DNA from: Bacteroidales bacterium
Lineage (GTDB): Bacteria; Bacteroidota; Bacteroidia; Bacteroidales; Paludibacteraceae
Assembly (NCBI GenBank): GCA_015061115.1
Contig: SUXE01000003.1
Span: 220,416-284,415, forward strand
Reading direction: 5' to 3'
Length of the DNA stretch: 64,000 nucleotides
Part shown: positions 9,945 through 19,350 of the stretch, one piece after another
Layout: every line of letters starts with the position of its first letter
Numbering within the stretch: position 1 is the first letter of the stretch
Notes under the pieces: model-generated
What the model saw: only the letters and a program-made list of their open reading frames with translations
Database searches by the model: none
Told to the model about the DNA's origin: nothing
Program-made: the position numbers and the translations under genes

Positions 9945-9972
9945 TTTATTGGGCGGGTTTGACCCCGCCCTT
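9945..9972 (-). terminator. Hairpin between purD and the membrane-protein gene
   Basis: GGGCGGG-TTTGA-CCCCGCCC forms a strong GC stem at 9951-9970. On the minus strand it is followed by AATAAAAATAAAAA rather than a T run, so it may be a partial terminator or an RNA-stability element after purD rather than a full stop. Confidence 0.5.
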
Positions 9973-9990
9973 ATTGATCATGATTCTAAT

Positions 9991-11289
9991 TTATAGATCG
10001 AATCCAATATCGCGACGGAAGTATTTCTTCTCGAAGTCGATTACTTGTGCGTTGGCGAAAGACTTTGCTAGAGCTTCTGCCTTTGTTGCACCGTATGAAC
10101 TGATTGAGATTACTCGTCCTCCGTTTGTCAAAACTTTGCCATCGACCATTTTTGTTCCTGCGTGGAATGCAATAGAGTCTTTTACTTTGTCAAGTCCTGT
10201 GATGACTTTGTTTTTCTCATACTCTTCTGGATAACCACCTGAAACCAACATCACTGTGACTGCAGTACGCTCGTCTTCTTCAAGTGTACGCTTGTCCAAA
10301 TCTCCTGCGGCTACACCTTCGAATGCGTCAACCAAGTCGCCCTTGACACGAAGCATGACAGCCTCTGTTTCTGGGTCTCCCATACGTACGTTGTATTCGA
10401 TTACCATTGGCTCGTTCTTGACGTTGATCAAACCAAGGAAGATGAAACCTTTGTATGTGATGTTTTCTTTTGCCAATCCTTCTACAGTTGGGATGATGAT
10501 TCTCTCCTCAACTTTCTTCATGAATGTCTTGTCTGCAAATGGAACTGGTGAAACTGCTCCCATACCTCCAGTGTTAAGGCCTTTGTCTCCCTCTCCGATA
10601 CGCTTGTAATCTTTTGCTACTGGAAGCACTTTGTAGTTCTTTCCATCTGAAAGTACGAATACAGAACATTCGATTCCCGACAAGAATTCCTCAATGACAA
10701 CTGTCTTGCTGGCATCACCAAACTTACCAGTCAACATTGTCTTTAGTTCTGCCTTAGCCTCTTCCAATGTGTTGAGGATAAGCACACCTTTACCGGCTGC
10801 CAAACCATCCGCTTTAAGCACGTATGGAGCCTCCAACTCTGCAAGGAATGCAAACGCATCCTCGATAGTCTCATTAGTGAAACTCTTGTATCTTGCAGTT
10901 GGTATATTGTGACGCATCATGAATGCTTTGGCGAAGTCTTTGCTTCCTTCCAATCTTGCTCCCTCCTTAGAAGGACCGATCACTTTGATGCTCTTAAGAG
11001 CAGCGTCATTTTTGAAGTAGTCGTAGATACCTTTTACAAGTGGATCCTCTGGACCTACAACAACCATTTCGATGTCGTTTTCAAGCACGAATTTTTTGAT
11101 TGCGTCGAAATCGTCGGCTTTGATAGCCACGTTCTTACAACCTACAGTCTTTCCATTCACCTCTCTTGTTAGAAGTTCTGTTCCAGCATTACCAGGTGCG
11201 ACGAAAAGATTGTCAACTTTCTTGCTTTCTCTAATCTTCCAAGCTAAGGCGTTCTCTCTACCTCCGCTTCCCAATATTAGTACGTTCAT
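9991..11289 (-). CDS. purD: Phosphoribosylamine-glycine ligase
   Basis: 432 residues, full length. It starts [19 protein letters not shown], the PurD N-domain signature, followed by an ATP-grasp domain ([20 protein letters not shown]) and the PurD motif [12 protein letters not shown] near residues 291-302. It makes glycinamide ribonucleotide in purine synthesis from phosphoribosylamine, glycine and ATP. No other pur gene is nearby. It lies 42 bp after the deacetylase gene on the same strand. Confidence 0.97.
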   Translation of the reverse strand: MNVLILGSGGRENALAWKIRESKKVDNLFVAPGNAGTELLTREVNGKTVGCKNVAIKADDFDAIKKFVLENDIEMVVVGPEDPLVKGIYDYFKNDAALKSIKVIGPSKEGARLEGSKDFAKAFMMRHNIPTARYKSFTNETIEDAFAFLAELEAPYVLKADGLAAGKGVLILNTLEEAKAELKTMLTGKFGDASKTVVIEEFLSGIECSVFVLSDGKNYKVLPVAKDYKRIGEGDKGLNTGGMGAVSPVPFADKTFMKKVEERIIIPTVEGLAKENITYKGFIFLGLINVKNEPMVIEYNVRMGDPETEAVMLRVKGDLVDAFEGVAAGDLDKRTLEEDERTAVTVMLVSGGYPEEYEKNKVITGLDKVKDSIAFHAGTKMVDGKVLTNGGRVISISSYGATKAEALAKSFANAQVIDFEKKYFRRDIGFDL

Positions 11290-11331
11290 CTATTTTCTTT
11301 TTTAACTCGACGGATATTCTCTGCGAGTGAT

Positions 11332-11949
11332 TTAATATTCTATTTTTTTGAATGAATAGCCCTCTTCAAGAAGCCATTCAATACTTTTTTGCAATGCTCC
11401 TTCAATGTTTTTCCTTGCCTTCAGTGAATCGTGAAAGACAATGATTGATCCGTTTCTGGTGTATTGCTTCACTTTGTTGAAGATGTCATCTGGTGAGAGA
11501 TCTTTGTTGTAGTCTCTTGTCACTACATCCCACATCACTATTCTGTATCTCTTTCTGAGATAGAAGATAGTGGTCGGACGAATGATCCCGTGTGGTGGGC
11601 GAAACAGCGGAGATTGAATAAATTGGTTTGCTTTCTCCACATTCTCGCAATAGCATTTTGCTGAAGTGCCCCACGAACGGAGATGATTATAGGTGTGGTT
11701 GCCGACATTGTGCCCTCTCTCCAACACTTTCTTGAAAATGTCTGGATATTTGCGGACGTTATCTCCAACACAGAAAAAAGTCGCTTTGACATTATAGCGG
11801 TCAAGTGTGTCAAGCACCCATTCCGTCACCTCTGGGATAGGACCGTCGTCGAATGTCAGATATACGGTTTTCTCCTTTTCTTTTTTTATTCGCCACGTTG
11901 TGCAGGGGAAAAATGCCCTGAACAGACGTGGCGGTTGTTCTATAATCAT
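11332..11949 (-). CDS. Polysaccharide deacetylase (NodB-type, CE4)
   Basis: 205 residues, essentially one NodB homology domain. Motif 1 VYLTFDDGPIPE (residues 29-40) supplies the catalytic and metal aspartates, motif 2 is GNHTYNH (about residues 82-88, metal histidines), and RPPHG gives motif 3. C-terminal IVFHDSLKA fits motif 5. These metal-dependent enzymes remove acetyl groups from N-acetylglucosamine polymers or peptidoglycan. No signal peptide is evident; the start MIIEQPPRLFRAFFP is only mildly hydrophobic. It follows the DUF2723 gene by 9 bp. Confidence 0.9.
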   Translation of the reverse strand: MIIEQPPRLFRAFFPCTTWRIKKEKEKTVYLTFDDGPIPEVTEWVLDTLDRYNVKATFFCVGDNVRKYPDIFKKVLERGHNVGNHTYNHLRSWGTSAKCYCENVEKANQFIQSPLFRPPHGIIRPTTIFYLRKRYRIVMWDVVTRDYNKDLSPDDIFNKVKQYTRNGSIIVFHDSLKARKNIEGALQKSIEWLLEEGYSFKKIEY

Positions 11950-11958
11950 CTTGAACTT

Positions 11959-14900
11959 TTATTGCTCTACCTCCTGATAGAAATCTTCTGCCTCTTTACG
12001 AATCTCATCCGCTTTCTCTTTGCTGCATGCTTTCACGGCAGTGGCAGCAACGTATCTCATCATGTCGAAACGTTCGTTGATATCCTCAGAAGCCGATTTT
12101 CTCTGCTCTTTTGTAAGGTTCTTGTTCCAAACTCTATACTGCTTGCAGATTTCGAAGATCTCGTCGATGAGGACTTCTGCTTTCTCCTTCTCTCCAAGGC
12201 TCGCATACAGATGTGCGATGTTGCATGAAGTAAGGTCGGTAGGCACGTTGTATGTTGGAATCTCCTTCATACACTTGTCAAGCACTTCGATTGCCTTGCT
12301 TTTCTTGCCCTCTTCAGCAAGCTCTGATGCAAGACGTACGAACATGTGACGGAATGTTCTAGCCATACGGCAGTTGTTCTCATCCATGTAGATGCCTGGC
12401 TGGCTCACGTTACCCCACTCAAACTTATTCATCATGTTGTCGTACATCACCTCTGTGTTGACACCGCCCTGAGTCTTGTATGGAACCAAACGGTATGCCA
12501 TACCCTCAAGCTCAAGATATTGGTCAAGACCAAGATAACTGTCTCTGCCGACTGTGACAGCGAAGTAAATAGGTGTCTTCCAATCTTTGTTTGAACGGAT
12601 GATGTCGAGAATGAACAAATCTTGTTTGCCAAGGTAGCTCTTCTTGCTCAAGTCGATCTTGATGTCCTCGATTCTCTTCTCAGTCATATCCATTATGACT
12701 TTCTTCAAATGAGGCTCTACCTTTCCTCCGTTATTCGGATTTGCCTCGTTGACCATCATCACTGTATCTTTCAAAATGCGGACAGTGTCGTCAGCCGTAG
12801 CAAGTCCGGCAGCCACCACAGCATCTTTGTCGACATGCTGAACAAGTTTTGTTGTTGGTAGGACATCAATACCTTCTCTGTATCCAAGCTGCTTAGCTGT
12901 ACGCTTGTCAAGTAGGTATTTGAAACCTTCGTCAATAGTCATTTCCTTGTCGATACGTTTGTCGATATATGCAACGTCTAACTTGCCGTTAGAATAATCT
13001 TTGCTCTTCATCGACATAGGGATAGCCTTCGAATCGTATGCATCTTTCTGCATTTGGTCGATATACCATGCCATCTGCAAGTATGAAAGGTTGGCGACGC
13101 GACAATCGGTTCCGACACCTTCTACTTCCTGATTGTACCACAATGGGAATGTATCGTTATCTCCGTTTGTGAAGATGATACCGTTTGTTGGGATTGTCTT
13201 TAGGTAGTTTGCACCATAGTCACGACAAGTATATCTGCCGCTGCGGTCATGGTCATCCCAGTTCTCAACTGCCATGATTGTAGGAACACTCAATGACAAC
13301 AGTGTTGCTAATGCTGCTGCGATTCGTTTGTCAATGTAGTTCTTGACCAAATCGAATATCCAAAGCACACCTAGTCCGATCCATATACAGAACGCATAGA
13401 AACTACCTGCGTATGCGTAGTCACGCTCACGTGGCTGGAATGGATACTGGTTCAAATATACCACGATAGCCAAACCTGTCATGAAGAACAATACACTTAC
13501 AAGCAAGAAACTTTCTGTTCCTTTTCTCTCTTTGTTGAATTGGTAAAGAATACCAAGCAAACCAAGGATCAAAGGCAAGAAGTAGTAGCAGTTTCTACCC
13601 TTGTTGTTCTTCAGATCATCTGGTAGCGATGATTGGTCGCCAAGACGAAGCTCATCTAAGAAATCAATACCTGATATCCAGTTTCCGTGAGTGATCTCAC
13701 CGTGTCCCTGAATGTCGTTCTGACGTCCGACGAAGTTCCACATGAAGTATCTCCAGTACATGAAACCTACCTGATATCTAAGGAAATATGTCATGTTGTC
13801 GCCGAATGTAGGAGCTTCTACTCGCTTGCCATCGTCTGCCTTTATCTTCTGACCTGTGAAGTTTGACCAACTCTTATAAGCTGATATATGGCTTCCCTGA
13901 CGTGAGTACATACGAGGGAAGAACATCAAGAACTGGTTCTGATAAACGTACTTTGTCTTTTGGTCGTACACGTAATATTCATCAGGCTCGTTCTCGTTGT
14001 TTTTGATCTTCTTTGCCCAAAGATCCTCTCCAAGTTCTTTTGCAACAGATCCGTTTCTGTCGTATTTGAACTCAGATGCAAAGCTCTCTCCGTAAAGAAG
14101 AGGAGTGTCGCCATACTGCTCACGGTTCAAATAGCTCTTCAAAGTGAACACATCATCTGGTGAGTTCTGATCCATTGGAGGATTAGCGTTGCTTCGGATC
14201 ACCAATGTCGCGTATGACGAGTAACCAAGAAGAATCACAGTCAAACATGTAAGCATTGTGTTCAACAATGACATGTCTGTTTTGCTACCCTTCTCTGTGA
14301 AGAAGAAGTAACCAGCCAAAGCGGCGATAATCACTATGCCTAAAACAATATGACTTCCGAAGAATGGAATGCCAAGAAGTGCTACTGATGCGATGAATAG
14401 GATAGTTGGTAGTTTAGAATCCTCAAATTTTTCAGAGTATGAAGTGTAGATTCCTCCAACCAAACAAGAGATCAAAGCGATGCTGTAGATGATTACTCCA
14501 GTGTTGAATGAGAAACCTAATACATTGACAAACAACAATTCAAACCATCCTGCCACAGTCACGAATCCTGGTATGATACCATATAGTATCACAGCCAAAA
14601 GAACTACTGATACTGCAAGTGAGATTCCAACGCCCTTCCAGCTGAACTTGAATTTTCTGAAGTAGTAAACAAGTACAAGCACAGGGATAGAAAGCAGGTT
14701 CAATAGGTGGACTGCTATTGAAAGTCCCATCAAGTATGCGATCAATACCAACCATCTGTTGGCGTATGGACGGTCTGCAACGTCTTCCCATTTCAACATT
14801 GCCCAGAAGACAACGGCTGTGAACATTGAAGATGATGCGTAAACCTCCGCCTCCACAGCTGAAAACCAGAATGTGTCGGAGAATGTGTAAGCCAATGCTC

Positions 14901-15279
14901 CTACTGTGCCTGCGCCAAGAATAGCAATAATATTGCCAAGTGTGAAGTCAGACTCAGATTTGATGACCAAACGTCTTGCCAAATGAGTGATTGTCCAGAA
15001 AAGGAATAGGATAGTCAATGCCGACATGAATGCCGAGAATATATTGACCATTTTAGCTACTTCGTGGACATCAGAGGCGAATAGAGTAAAGAATCTCGCC
15101 ATCAACATAAAGAATGGAGCTCCCGGTGGATGTCCGATTTCTAACTTATATGCGGTACTGATAAACTCACCGCAATCCCAGAAACTTGCTGTCGGTTCGA
15201 TAGTGAGTAGGTAAGTGACCAAAGAGATCAGAAATACAACTCCGCCTACGACATTGTTAAGTAGCTTGTATTGCTTCAT
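11959..15279 (-). CDS. DUF2723 / TMEM260-like membrane protein (putative O-mannosyltransferase family)
   Basis: 1106 residues. The N-terminal half has about 12 membrane helices in two blocks with a luminal/periplasmic stretch between; the C-terminal part (about residue 650 on) is soluble with TPR-like helices near the end (SNIAHLYASLGEKEKAEVLIDE). The family motif FWDCGEFISTAYKLEIGHPPG (about residues 33-53) is clear. Eukaryotic TMEM260 is a protein O-mannosyltransferase; a similar role in glycosylating exported Bacteroidota proteins is inferred. It begins the minus-strand gene run, with the deacetylase 9 bp downstream. Confidence 0.85.
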   Translation of the reverse strand: MKQYKLLNNVVGGVVFLISLVTYLLTIEPTASFWDCGEFISTAYKLEIGHPPGAPFFMLMARFFTLFASDVHEVAKMVNIFSAFMSALTILFLFWTITHLARRLVIKSESDFTLGNIIAILGAGTVGALAYTFSDTFWFSAVEAEVYASSSMFTAVVFWAMLKWEDVADRPYANRWLVLIAYLMGLSIAVHLLNLLSIPVLVLVYYFRKFKFSWKGVGISLAVSVVLLAVILYGIIPGFVTVAGWFELLFVNVLGFSFNTGVIIYSIALISCLVGGIYTSYSEKFEDSKLPTILFIASVALLGIPFFGSHIVLGIVIIAALAGYFFFTEKGSKTDMSLLNTMLTCLTVILLGYSSYATLVIRSNANPPMDQNSPDDVFTLKSYLNREQYGDTPLLYGESFASEFKYDRNGSVAKELGEDLWAKKIKNNENEPDEYYVYDQKTKYVYQNQFLMFFPRMYSRQGSHISAYKSWSNFTGQKIKADDGKRVEAPTFGDNMTYFLRYQVGFMYWRYFMWNFVGRQNDIQGHGEITHGNWISGIDFLDELRLGDQSSLPDDLKNNKGRNCYYFLPLILGLLGILYQFNKERKGTESFLLVSVLFFMTGLAIVVYLNQYPFQPRERDYAYAGSFYAFCIWIGLGVLWIFDLVKNYIDKRIAAALATLLSLSVPTIMAVENWDDHDRSGRYTCRDYGANYLKTIPTNGIIFTNGDNDTFPLWYNQEVEGVGTDCRVANLSYLQMAWYIDQMQKDAYDSKAIPMSMKSKDYSNGKLDVAYIDKRIDKEMTIDEGFKYLLDKRTAKQLGYREGIDVLPTTKLVQHVDKDAVVAAGLATADDTVRILKDTVMMVNEANPNNGGKVEPHLKKVIMDMTEKRIEDIKIDLSKKSYLGKQDLFILDIIRSNKDWKTPIYFAVTVGRDSYLGLDQYLELEGMAYRLVPYKTQGGVNTEVMYDNMMNKFEWGNVSQPGIYMDENNCRMARTFRHMFVRLASELAEEGKKSKAIEVLDKCMKEIPTYNVPTDLTSCNIAHLYASLGEKEKAEVLIDEIFEICKQYRVWNKNLTKEQRKSASEDINERFDMMRYVAATAVKACSKEKADEIRKEAEDFYQEVEQ

Positions 15280-15331
15280 TTTTATTTTAAAACTTTTTTA
15301 TATTTTTTCGTGTAGAATCGCAATTTGTTTG

Positions 15332-15339
15332 CAAAATTA
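15332..15339 (-). promoter_or_regulatory. -7 box upstream of the DUF2723 gene
   Basis: Reads TAATTTTG on the minus strand, matching the Bacteroidota -7 consensus TAnnTTTG, 52 bp before the start codon. It is the likely promoter of the gene run that continues toward 3 kb. Confidence 0.55.
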
Positions 15340-15521
15340 GTTTTTTTAAAGTGTAAATGAAAATTTTTGTAGCAATTTGTGGAGACGTGGGGGAGGAGTG
15401 TGGAGAAGAACTGAAATTCTACTGGGCTGTAGGATAAATCAATGAGAAACAGAGAACGAGTACATTAACCCAAACCATGTGATCTTAGACCTCTCAGAAA
15501 TTATAAAAATCTTCCTGCTCT

Positions 15522-15638
15522 TTAAATATTGGCTAATAGATTGACCAAAATTCAATATGTTTTAATTTTGGCTAATTCGTTAGCCGAAATTTGACAAATT
15601 TTAATATTGGCTTGTGTATTAGCCAAAATTGACATAAA
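15522..15638. repeat. Three tandem 39-bp units with palindromic cores (TTGGCTAAT...TTAGCCAA)
   Basis: Units start at 15522, 15561 and 15600. In each, TTGGCT and (A/T)AGCC/GACC-AAATT arms face each other around a short centre; GGCT recurs at 15531, 15570 and 15609, exactly 39 bp apart. The second unit has the best dyad (TTGGCTAAttcgTTAGCCgA). They lie in the 676 bp gap between the DUF2723 gene and the DUF4348-like gene. The fixed spacing suggests either a multi-site operator or a tandem repeat remnant. Confidence 0.65.
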
Positions 15639-15856
15639 TAGATTGTTTCCCTATGGGGAAAATGTGATTTGATACTTATTTGGCTACCTATATGCAATCA
15701 CTACGTGATATAAATATTCATATACGTATATTTTTTGAAACACACTAAATACACCTTTAGGTGTTTTATTCCGGTAGGTGTAAATATTATTATGATGACG
15801 AGAATTCCCCTTTAGGGGATATATGTGAAAAATTACGTAATTAAAATGAGTTTCCT

Positions 15857-15919
15857 ATGTGTTCGCCTACGGCTCGCACTTGGGAAGGTGGTTAGGGCGT
15901 TCCGACCTTAACAATCCTC
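15857..15919. repeat. Dispersed ~63 bp element, copy 1
   Basis: Matches 24074-24136 at nearly every position: ATGTGTTCGCCTACGGCTCG, then GGTTAGGGCGTTCCGACCTT, then AACAATCCTC. Two short dyads are visible, GTG..CGCC/GGC..GCAC and GTTAGGGCG/CCTTAAC. The recurrence in two unrelated gaps marks it as a mobile or structured element; no transposase is nearby. Confidence 0.65.
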
Positions 15920-15956
15920 GAAGGTCAGTTGCAAAATGAGACAGAAGCAAAGAATT

Positions 15957-16664
15957 TTACTTCACATATTTCTCAATCTCAATCAAAAACCAGTTGCCTC
16001 GGATGTTGATGAAGTTGTAGCTGAGGCTTTTTTCGCCATTTTCGAATATCACTATTCGACGATTGTTGGCATCCTCTTCTGGTTGTACGAAACTGCATAT
16101 CTGTGTTGTCTGACCTATGAATCCTACAGGTGCCCATGTGCGTGGCATGTGTAGTTTGCTGCCAGTCTGTGATTCTTTCCCCTCGGCTGAAATTTGCACC
16201 GTCTTCTCGGGTAATGGGAAAATGATATTTTTCTTTTGGAAATCGACGTCGGTGGAGAATCGTTCAATGAAAGCCATGAAACTTTTATCGGAGTATTCTG
16301 TTGACGAAACACCACGGCTGTTGTTGAGCTTCCATGTATGCCCTTGTCTGCTGAAAATGTGTTTCACACCGCTCAACTTTGCTCCGTTGGTAATGGTGAC
16401 GTCGATGGCATCTTCTTTTGTTACGGATTCGAGTGAGTCGACACAAACAATAACAATACGGTTCTTGTTTTTTAGATTTATGGGTTGCCAACCACTCTTG
16501 ACAAGAGTCCTGTCTCCATTGTTAAAATATGGGTATGTCACCTTATCAGCCTGCGTCTTTGTGTCTACGAAAAAGTCAACAAAGAATTTGGAAAACTGTT
16601 CTGCTAAACAGTTTTCCAATGTTAATATGCTGATTATGAGCAATGTGACTACCCTTAATGTCAT
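15957..16664 (-). CDS. Exported protein, DUF4348-like
   Basis: 235 residues with an N-terminal hydrophobic stretch (MTLRVVTLLIISILTLENCLA), either a signal peptide or a lipoprotein signal with Cys at residue 19. The middle FIERFSTDVDFQKKNIIFPLP and the C-terminal WFLIEIEKYV pattern resemble the DUF4348 family of Bacteroidota exported proteins, of unknown function. It follows the outer-membrane barrel gene by 9 bp and probably shares its transcript. Family name is a tentative match. Confidence 0.5.
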   Translation of the reverse strand: MTLRVVTLLIISILTLENCLAEQFSKFFVDFFVDTKTQADKVTYPYFNNGDRTLVKSGWQPINLKNKNRIVIVCVDSLESVTKEDAIDVTITNGAKLSGVKHIFSRQGHTWKLNNSRGVSSTEYSDKSFMAFIERFSTDVDFQKKNIIFPLPEKTVQISAEGKESQTGSKLHMPRTWAPVGFIGQTTQICSFVQPEEDANNRRIVIFENGEKSLSYNFINIRGNWFLIEIEKYVK

Positions 16665-16673
16665 GCTGTTTTA

Positions 16674-17492
16674 TTACCAGTAGTATGAGTAAGCTGCAAA
16701 GATGTTAGAGTTCTTTACGCTTGGGGCATTGACGATGACTCTGTCATTGTAATAACCCGGAATAATTTCATCGAAGTATTTGTTGTTACAGATGTTTACA
16801 AGACCAAACTGGTAACCAATTGTTACTGCCCACTTTGTCTTTACATATACACCTGCTTTGATTTTGAATCCAAAGTCTGCTTTCTTATAGATTGCGTTAG
16901 TCTCCTCTGTCTCCTGGTTTGGAGCGAACAAAGGCACTTTCTCCTGCTCTGACTGATCCATCAGACGTGTGTCAGTCTCATAGCATCTTTTGCCACCCAA
17001 TCCGATTCCGACTGTTGGCGCAATAGCCACAAACGGTTTTGACTGGTTGTGAGAGAACTGCCATCTTGCGTAGAGAGGAATCTCTAGATATGTCAGACGC
17101 TCTTTAGCTCTTATTGTGTCGGTATAGTTGACCTTTGCACCAATCACGCTTATGTTAAGCTCTGGAGCTATAGAGAATATGTTCTTGATCGGGAAATCCG
17201 CACCAATACCTATGAATGGTCCAAATCTATAGTCTGTCTGATGATAGTCTGATGAATAATCTGACATGTTCAAACCTGCATGCGCTTCCAACATGACCTC
17301 ACGTGGCTCATACAAACAGTCCTCTTTTTTCAACTCTGGATTCCTTTCCTTTGCAGTAGCTTCATCAAAAGCTTCTTCTAGAGGCGCTTTTTGTGTAGTC
17401 TCTGCTTTTTTCGCATCACTCGACTTTTTTGCGGATGCGTTGAAGCATACAAAAAGCGAAAGTGCCAAACCTATAAAAAACGTGTTTTTCAT
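16674..17492 (-). CDS. Outer-membrane beta-barrel protein
   Basis: About 272 residues from the ATG at 17490-17492, which begins a good signal peptide (MKNTFFIGLALSLFVCFNASA). A frame extending to 17528 exists, but a -7 box lies at 17526-17533, so that longer start would sit inside the promoter. After a charged Lys/Ala/Glu linker (about residues 22-50) come alternating aromatic strands (YLEIPLYARWQFS, AVTIGYQFGLVN) ending in YSYYW, a terminal aromatic residue expected for an outer-membrane barrel. It resembles PorT/OMP_b-brl proteins. Ligand unknown. Confidence 0.75.
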   Translation of the reverse strand: MKNTFFIGLALSLFVCFNASAKKSSDAKKAETTQKAPLEEAFDEATAKERNPELKKEDCLYEPREVMLEAHAGLNMSDYSSDYHQTDYRFGPFIGIGADFPIKNIFSIAPELNISVIGAKVNYTDTIRAKERLTYLEIPLYARWQFSHNQSKPFVAIAPTVGIGLGGKRCYETDTRLMDQSEQEKVPLFAPNQETEETNAIYKKADFGFKIKAGVYVKTKWAVTIGYQFGLVNICNNKYFDEIIPGYYNDRVIVNAPSVKNSNIFAAYSYYW

Positions 17493-17525
17493 ATCTTGTG
17501 TCGTTACCGATAAACAATGTTTCTG

Positions 17526-17533
17526 CAAATATA
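17526..17533 (-). promoter_or_regulatory. -7 box for the barrel-protein operon
   Basis: TATATTTG on the minus strand, 33 bp before the start at 17492. It decides the start codon choice of the downstream gene. Confidence 0.6.
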
Positions 17534-17544
17534 TGCAATAATTG

Positions 17545-19074
17545 TTAATAACTTTGCTCTTTCAAGAAAATTATCATCTTTTCAATATCTTTATATTTAG
17601 GAGTGTCGTCCTCGAAGCGTGGAAAAAAGGCTCTGATGTCTTTGTAGACGCGGTTTGTCAGCGGCGACAACTTGTCTGCGTATCCGAGCGCATCCACGGC
17701 TTGCACGATTGCCATAAAGTGGATCGCGATCACTTGGAATGAGTTGTCTATCACTCGTCTTGCAATCAAGGCTGAATTTGTTCCCATCGACACAATGTCT
17801 TGATTATCATTGTTGTTAGGAATCGAATGCACGTACATTGGGTTGGATAGTGTCTGACATTCTGCTGTAGTAGAGCAGGCTGTAAACTGAGATGCCTGCA
17901 GACCGTAGTTCAAACCAAGTTTGCCAAGATTCACGAATGGAGGAAGAATGCCGTTGATTCTGTCGTGGAACAGGTAGTTCATCTGACGCTCGCACAGCAT
18001 CGTCATCTTTGTGACGGCGATTTTTAGTTTGTCCATCTCGAAAGAGACATAGTCGCCATGGAAATTACCACCGTGGTAAACCTCTTCTGTCTCTGGGTCG
18101 ACGATTGGATTGTCGCAAGCAGAGTTGACTTCGTTGATAAGCACTCTCTCCACATTTTCCACCGTCTCCAATACAGGTCCAAGAATCTGCGGAATGCATC
18201 TTAGCGAATAGTAAGGCTGCACTTTATGGGTGAACACATTTTCTGTGTGTTTCTTGTCGTACATCTCGCTTTTTCTGTCGAGCATACATTTGCTTCCTTT
18301 CGCGATCTCACGCATCTGCTCAGCGATGATGCCTTGTCCACGTTGACGACGGACTGCATTTATCGGCTCCGACATGAAATCGTCGTAAGAACTTGCGATC
18401 TCATTCATCATCACGCTTGCGATTGTGGCGAAACGTAGAAGTTTTTTTGCGTTTATAAGGTTGACTAAGCCGATACCTGTCATGAATGAAGTGCCGTTTG
18501 TAAGCGACAATCCTTCACGTATAAACATCTTGATAGGCTCAAGTCCGCACTCTTTCATGACTTCGCCTGCGGGACGTTTCTCTCCTTTGTAGAACACCTC
18601 ACCTTCTCCAATCATTGTGAGAGCAAGATGAGCGAGCTGAACAAGGTCACCGCTGGCTCCTACACTTCCGTGTTCAGGAATGAATGGTGTGATGCCTTTG
18701 TTGATGAAATTAATAAGAAGTTCGACTATGCTCTTGTGAATTCCGCTCTTTCCCTGTGTGAATGTGCCGACGCGAGCGATCATGGCTGCTTTCACATAGA
18801 CGTCAGGCAAAGGTTCACCTGCACCTGTTGAGTGGCTGCGGATGATGTTGTATTGTAAAGCCTCACGGTCTTCATCTGAGATACGCCACTGGGCCATAGG
18901 TCCGAATCCAGTGTTGATTCCGTAGATGATTCTGTCTACGGAGAAAGATTTCAAGAAGTCGTGGCTTCTGTTTATTCTGTCCCATACGTTGGAAGCGAAC
19001 GAAAGTTGCTCACCTTTGTAGAGGATATTTTCAATGTCATTTAAAGAGATATAGTCGATTTTTCCCATTTCCAT
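17545..19074 (-). CDS. hutH: Aromatic amino acid / histidine ammonia-lyase
   Basis: 509 residues. The GSVGASGDLVQLAHLAL motif (about residues 140-156) holds the Ala-Ser-Gly triad that cyclises into the MIO cofactor. YGINTGFGP supplies the catalytic tyrosine loop, and NIIRSHSTGAGEPL places Ser-His at the substrate-selectivity site, as in histidine ammonia-lyases, rather than the His-Leu or Phe-Leu of tyrosine or phenylalanine lyases. It would convert histidine to urocanate. No hutU, hutI or ftcD/fold gene is in the window, so either the pathway is elsewhere or the enzyme serves another role. Start MEMGK at 19074; a second in-frame ATG at 19068 is equally plausible. Confidence 0.85.
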   Translation of the reverse strand: MEMGKIDYISLNDIENILYKGEQLSFASNVWDRINRSHDFLKSFSVDRIIYGINTGFGPMAQWRISDEDREALQYNIIRSHSTGAGEPLPDVYVKAAMIARVGTFTQGKSGIHKSIVELLINFINKGITPFIPEHGSVGASGDLVQLAHLALTMIGEGEVFYKGEKRPAGEVMKECGLEPIKMFIREGLSLTNGTSFMTGIGLVNLINAKKLLRFATIASVMMNEIASSYDDFMSEPINAVRRQRGQGIIAEQMREIAKGSKCMLDRKSEMYDKKHTENVFTHKVQPYYSLRCIPQILGPVLETVENVERVLINEVNSACDNPIVDPETEEVYHGGNFHGDYVSFEMDKLKIAVTKMTMLCERQMNYLFHDRINGILPPFVNLGKLGLNYGLQASQFTACSTTAECQTLSNPMYVHSIPNNNDNQDIVSMGTNSALIARRVIDNSFQVIAIHFMAIVQAVDALGYADKLSPLTNRVYKDIRAFFPRFEDDTPKYKDIEKMIIFLKEQSY

Positions 19075-19090
19075 TTGTTGTAAACTTTTG

Positions 19091-19098
19091 CAAAGTTA
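19091..19098 (-). promoter_or_regulatory. -7 box for hutH
   Basis: TAACTTTG on the minus strand, 16 bp before the start codon, giving a very short leader. Confidence 0.55.
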
Positions 19099-19350
19099 CT
19101 CATTAAGTGACAAATAAAAAACAAGTTGAACCAAAATGCTTGATTTTAGGAATGCAAAGGAAACGGAGAAATGAAGTGGATTTGAGGGGGGAGGCTGGGG
19201 GGAACGGTATTATACTAGAATTTTCCCCAATATTTTCTCCAAATGACCCGACATAGTATAATGAATCAGATAATGTGCACTGTCACATGTATTGGTCATC
19301 TTTGATATAATTTATTAAATCTTTATCTTTCAATGATTTGACTCTGCAAA

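Larger units (their letters stand above)
15280..15956. other. Repeat-rich intergenic region
   Basis: No gene was recognised. It holds a -7 box for the gene run to its left, the three 39-bp palindromic units, a small hairpin (CCCCTTTAGGGG near 15808-15819), and a roughly 63 bp element that recurs near 24.1 kb. It is more AT-rich than its surroundings. Both flanking genes lie on the minus strand. Confidence 0.6.

Noticed and set aside
15522..15638. CRISPR or Rho-independent terminators
   Set aside because: Palindromic units are not followed by T runs in a consistent way, and the unit arrangement (39 bp with no spacers) does not fit a CRISPR.
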